Both the position numbers and the translations under genes were made by a program. 6,565 nt of DNA. It comes from Bacillota bacterium. GTDB lineage: Bacteria > Bacillota > Clostridia > Lachnospirales > Lachnospiraceae. The DNA is taken from the NCBI GenBank assembly GCA_023407575.1, contig JAEYLX010000058.1:1-6565 (forward strand), given 5' to 3'. Shown here one piece after another: positions 4,574 to 6,565 of the stretch. Every line of letters starts with the position of its first letter. Within the stretch, counting starts at the first letter, position 1. The notes under the pieces were generated by a model. That model saw nothing but the letters and a program-made list of their open reading frames with translations. It was not told the DNA's origin and did no database searches.

Positions 4574-6190
4574 ATGAAAAAGAAACTGATTTCTCTGCTT
4601 TCAGCGGTGCTCTGCCTCTGCATGGTGTTGAGTGCCTGCGGCGGGCCTACCAATAGCGATCCGTCAAACTCTGCATCTGGAAGCCAAGATGGAGCAAAAA
4701 CCCTTACTATTGCGACTATGACCGAGACAACCACTCTGTCTCCGCTTTATATGGGTGTTTATAATTACTCCATGGGCACCATGCTTTACGAAACCCTTCT
4801 GAAATATGAGGATGGAGAGGTCAAGGGAAATCTGGCCGAATCCTACTCCTTCAATGAAGAAGGGACAGTAATGACTCTGAAACTTCGCCAGGGTGTCACG
4901 TTCCATGACGGAATTCCCTTTAACTCTGAGGCCGTAAAAAAGAATCTGGACTTCATGCACAGCAATCCTCAGTTTATGGCTTGCCCCGGTATTTACGATA
5001 TTGATAGCGTAGAGGCCACCGACGAATATACCGTCACCATTACTTATCCGCATCCTTACTATGCTTATGCCTATGACTTCTGCTGGCCGGATGTGGGCGG
5101 AATGCAGTCGCCTAATCAAATCGTGGAAGGTGACTTCCAGACGGTCCAGGGCTATGCTGGCACCGGCCCCTATATCTATGACGAGTATGTACCGGGTGAA
5201 TACACCCGCTTTATCCGCAATGAGAATTATTGGGGTGAGGCTCCTTACTTTGATGAGATCATCGCACGGTATATTCCTGATTCCACTTCCCGGCTGCAAG
5301 CGCTCCAGACCGGCGAGATCGACCTGGTTTATGGCAGCTCTATGATTTCCTACCAGGACTACCAGCAGGCTACTGCGCTGAATGGTATTGCGGGGCTGAT
5401 TGCAGAAAAGGATACCCGCGCCCGTGATATTACGCTCAATGCGTCCAGCGGTCCTTTGGTGGATGCTAAAGTTCGTCAGGCTGTGTCTTATGCTATCAAC
5501 AAGCAGGAATTTTCGGATGGCTTGACCTACGGCTATGAACGGATTGCAGAGATGCCTTTCCCGGAGGGAACACCCTATACGGATATTGAACTGGCAGAAA
5601 CCTTCTCCTATGATCCCGAAAAAGCAGCTACCCTTCTGGACGAAGCTGGTTGGGTGATGAATGAAAAGACTGGTATCCGAGAAAAGAATGGTGAAGCACT
5701 CAACTTGACCTATATCTATGACACAGCACAGGACGCTTTGGCATCCTCTTACGCCACGTTGCTCAAGAGTCAGTTGGAGAAAGTCGGTATCGGTCTCGAA
5801 CTCAAGGGCAGCGAAAAGATGGAGTGGTATGCCGGAATTATGGCCGGAAGTTTCGATATCACCTATTGGATCGGTGAATATGAGTTCTCCTCCCCGCATT
5901 GCTTCTTTGGTGCCATGGCCTCTATGACTCCGCATACCTTCTCTCTGAGCCAGGTGAACGGCTCCCAGGAGTTTTTTGATGCTATTTCCACCGTCAAGCA
6001 GACGGCTGATCCTACCGAGGTACAGAATCTTTACAACTATCTCATCAATTATGACTTGGGTAATGTGATCGATATCCCTCTGACCTACTACAAAGACATG
6101 ATTCTCTATAATACCAACAAGATTGCTGGCTACGAATTTAGCGGCGTGCCTACCTTCTTTGATGTAAAAGGATTGCAGCCGGTTGCTTAA
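4574..6190 (+). CDS. Solute-binding lipoprotein of the importer (SBP family 5, NikA-like)
   Basis: This 538-residue extracytoplasmic lipoprotein captures the substrate and delivers it to the permeases. The N-terminus is a lipoprotein signal: MKKK, a hydrophobic stretch, and lipobox LSAC with C22 as the lipidated cysteine, then a Ser/Gly/Asn-rich linker to about 41. The rest is a family 5 binding fold: LAESYSFNEEGTVMTLKLRQ and VTFHDGIPF near 90-120, GTGPYIYDEY, then RNENYWGE, IPDSTSR, TGEIDLVYG, VRQAVSYAINK and GIREKNGEAL. Several of these match NikA of E. coli better than OppA/DppA as I recall them, and the length suits the family (NikA 524). AAAGGA at 4559-4564 is 9 bases before ATG, and 24 bases separate it from the ATPase stop. 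It is last in the operon, followed by a terminator. Nickel or another metal chelate is the best guess; peptides are not excluded. Confidence 0.9.
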   Translation: MKKKLISLLSAVLCLCMVLSACGGPTNSDPSNSASGSQDGAKTLTIATMTETTTLSPLYMGVYNYSMGTMLYETLLKYEDGEVKGNLAESYSFNEEGTVMTLKLRQGVTFHDGIPFNSEAVKKNLDFMHSNPQFMACPGIYDIDSVEATDEYTVTITYPHPYYAYAYDFCWPDVGGMQSPNQIVEGDFQTVQGYAGTGPYIYDEYVPGEYTRFIRNENYWGEAPYFDEIIARYIPDSTSRLQALQTGEIDLVYGSSMISYQDYQQATALNGIAGLIAEKDTRARDITLNASSGPLVDAKVRQAVSYAINKQEFSDGLTYGYERIAEMPFPEGTPYTDIELAETFSYDPEKAATLLDEAGWVMNEKTGIREKNGEALNLTYIYDTAQDALASSYATLLKSQLEKVGIGLELKGSEKMEWYAGIMAGSFDITYWIGEYEFSSPHCFFGAMASMTPHTFSLSQVNGSQEFFDAISTVKQTADPTEVQNLYNYLINYDLGNVIDIPLTYYKDMILYNTNKIAGYEFSGVPTFFDVKGLQPVA

Positions 6191-6199
6191 AACAAATTA

Positions 6200-6215
6200 G
6201 CTTTTTGATAAAAGC
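6200..6215 (+). other. Small hairpin ahead of the operon terminator
   Basis: GCTTTT (6200-6205) and AAAAGC (6210-6215) form a 6-bp stem with a 4-base loop. Its right arm shares its last bases with the base of the terminator stem that follows, so the two cannot both form in full. It may be incidental. Confidence 0.3.
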
Positions 6216-6256
6216 AAGGCCCAATGCAGATTGAGAGTCTACATTGGGCCTTTGCT
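6211..6256 (+). terminator. Terminator of the importer operon
   Basis: An 11-bp perfect stem (6216-6226 with 6242-6252, arms AAGGCCCAATG and CATTGGGCCTT) is extended by three more pairs past one bulged T (6253), with a partly paired loop. It starts 20-odd bases after the binding-protein stop codon. The following T-rich stretch is weak (CTATTT), so termination may be incomplete or may rely on T residues inside the stem. Confidence 0.75.
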
Positions 6257-6292
6257 ATTTAGCAGGATTTGTTGCTGAAAATGGCAAGCAAT

Positions 6293-6313
6293 GCAAAGCG
6301 GTACCCACTTTGC
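6293..6313. other. Short inverted repeat between the two terminators
   Basis: GCAAAG (6293-6298) and CTTTGC (6308-6313) form a 6-bp inverted repeat around a 9-base loop. It lies immediately beyond the minus-strand terminator and has no clear role. Confidence 0.3.
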
Positions 6314-6315
6314 GA

Positions 6316-6353
6316 AAACAGGCAGATTCCGTTCACACGGAACCCGCCTGTTT
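6316..6353 (-). terminator. Terminator of the right-hand minus-strand gene
   Basis: The arms 6316-6332 and 6337-6353 pair over 17 positions around a 4-base loop. As minus-strand RNA all 17 positions pair, two of them as G-U. As plus-strand RNA the same two positions are A-C mismatches. This shows the structure is kept for leftward transcription. A run of four T on the minus strand (6318-6315) follows the GC-rich part. The gene it serves ends at 6466. Confidence 0.75.
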
Positions 6354-6361
6354 CATGCTTG

Positions 6362-6450
6362 TTGGGGCGCTGCCCCAATCCCCGCAGAACACAAGTTTTG
6401 TGTTCTGGAACGATGGATAAATCCATCGGCTGCGCGATTTTGCAAATCGC
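6362..6450 (-). repeat. Array of four consecutive short palindromes
   Basis: Four perfect hairpins with different arm sequences follow one another with 3-6 bases between them: 6362-6378 (7-bp arms, TTGGGGC), 6385-6407 (10-bp arms, CAGAACACAA), 6411-6428 (8-bp arms, CGATGGAT) and 6434-6450 (7-bp arms, GCGATTT). The loops are 2-3 bases and the starts are 23, 26 and 23 bases apart. The array fills the space between the stop codon of the right-hand gene and its terminator, so it would form a highly structured 3' untranslated region or fold as single-stranded DNA. The function is unknown. Confidence 0.7.
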
Positions 6451-6465
6451 TTGTGGGCGGGCAGC

Positions 6466-6565
6466 TCAGCGCTGCTCCGCCTCTTTTTCCCGTCGTTCAT
6501 TCGCTTCCTCCTGCTCCTTGTCCAGCTCCAGAATACGGTCGATATTGGCCTTGGCCGTCAGCAGC
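6466..6565 (-). CDS. C-terminal 32 codons of an unidentified charged, coiled-coil-like protein (partial)
   Basis: The minus strand from the right edge is open for 32 codons and ends at TGA (6468-6466). The peptide reads LLTAKANIDRILELDKEQEE and then ANERREKEAEQR. It is rich in Glu, Lys, Arg and Gln, with spaced Leu/Ile, typical of a helical or coiled-coil tail. The frame is supported by this non-random composition, since the other two minus-strand frames here give glycine/arginine-rich or quickly interrupted peptides, and by the terminator 110 bases downstream. Such tails are common in relaxases and other mobile-element proteins, but nothing here identifies the family. It converges on the importer operon, with the two terminators between them. 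Confidence 0.6.
   Translation of the reverse strand, partial: LLTAKANIDRILELDKEQEEANERREKEAEQR

Noticed and set aside
4664..5935. Long open frame (423 codons) on the minus strand opposite the binding-protein gene
   Set aside because: It lies fully antisense to a gene with clear family motifs, its translation has no recognisable motif, and it has no convincing ribosome-binding site. It is a by-product of codon bias.
6293..6450. oriT or insertion-sequence end
   Set aside because: The inverted repeats are suggestive, but no known nic-site motif, target-site duplication or transposase sequence is visible.
6362..6450. CRISPR array
   Set aside because: The four units do not share a repeat sequence and there are no spacers of uniform length; they share only hairpin architecture.

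Overview
The window looks like chromosomal or accessory DNA of a low-to-mid GC Gram-positive bacterium of the Bacillota, most likely a gut-type clostridium. The reasons are strong AGGAGG ribosome-binding sites, a short lipoprotein signal (LSAC lipobox) on the solute-binding protein, rho-independent terminators, and protein sequences that resemble clostridial AraC regulators and Nik/Opp-type transporters. This placement is an inference; nothing here fixes the species.

Layout. Bases 1-128 are the upstream region of a minus-strand gene that begins just off the left edge: its ribosome-binding site, a probable promoter and a regulator-binding element are visible, but no coding bases. Next comes a minus-strand AraC-family regulator (181-1152) with a strong terminator at 126-158. 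A 170-base intergenic region (1153-1322) carries two overlapping, face-to-face promoters and two 20-bp direct repeats in 21-bp register. From 1323 to 6190 runs a plus-strand operon of five tightly packed genes that encodes a complete nickel/peptide-type ABC importer: two permeases, two ATPases and a lipoprotein solute-binding protein. The gene order is B-C-D-E-A, with the binding protein last. A terminator follows at 6211-6256. The right end (6316-6565) belongs to another minus-strand unit: the last 32 codons of a charged, coiled-coil-like protein, a 3' region of four consecutive palindromes, and a terminator.

How the parts work together. The AraC protein probably binds the repeated element GCWATCGRCCAAAT. 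Two copies sit 21 bp apart upstream of the importer promoter. A third copy, with a degenerate partner in the same 21-bp register, sits upstream of the off-window left gene. In both cases the element begins 55 bp before the -35 hexamer, so the left gene and the importer look like one regulon under the AraC protein. The repeats also lie in the regulator's own leader, which suggests autoregulation.

The importer is most like NikABCDE/Cnt systems in protein lengths and motifs, so a metal or metal-chelate (metallophore) substrate is the best guess. The pocket of the binding protein does not clearly match E. coli NikA, so peptides or another chelate remain possible.
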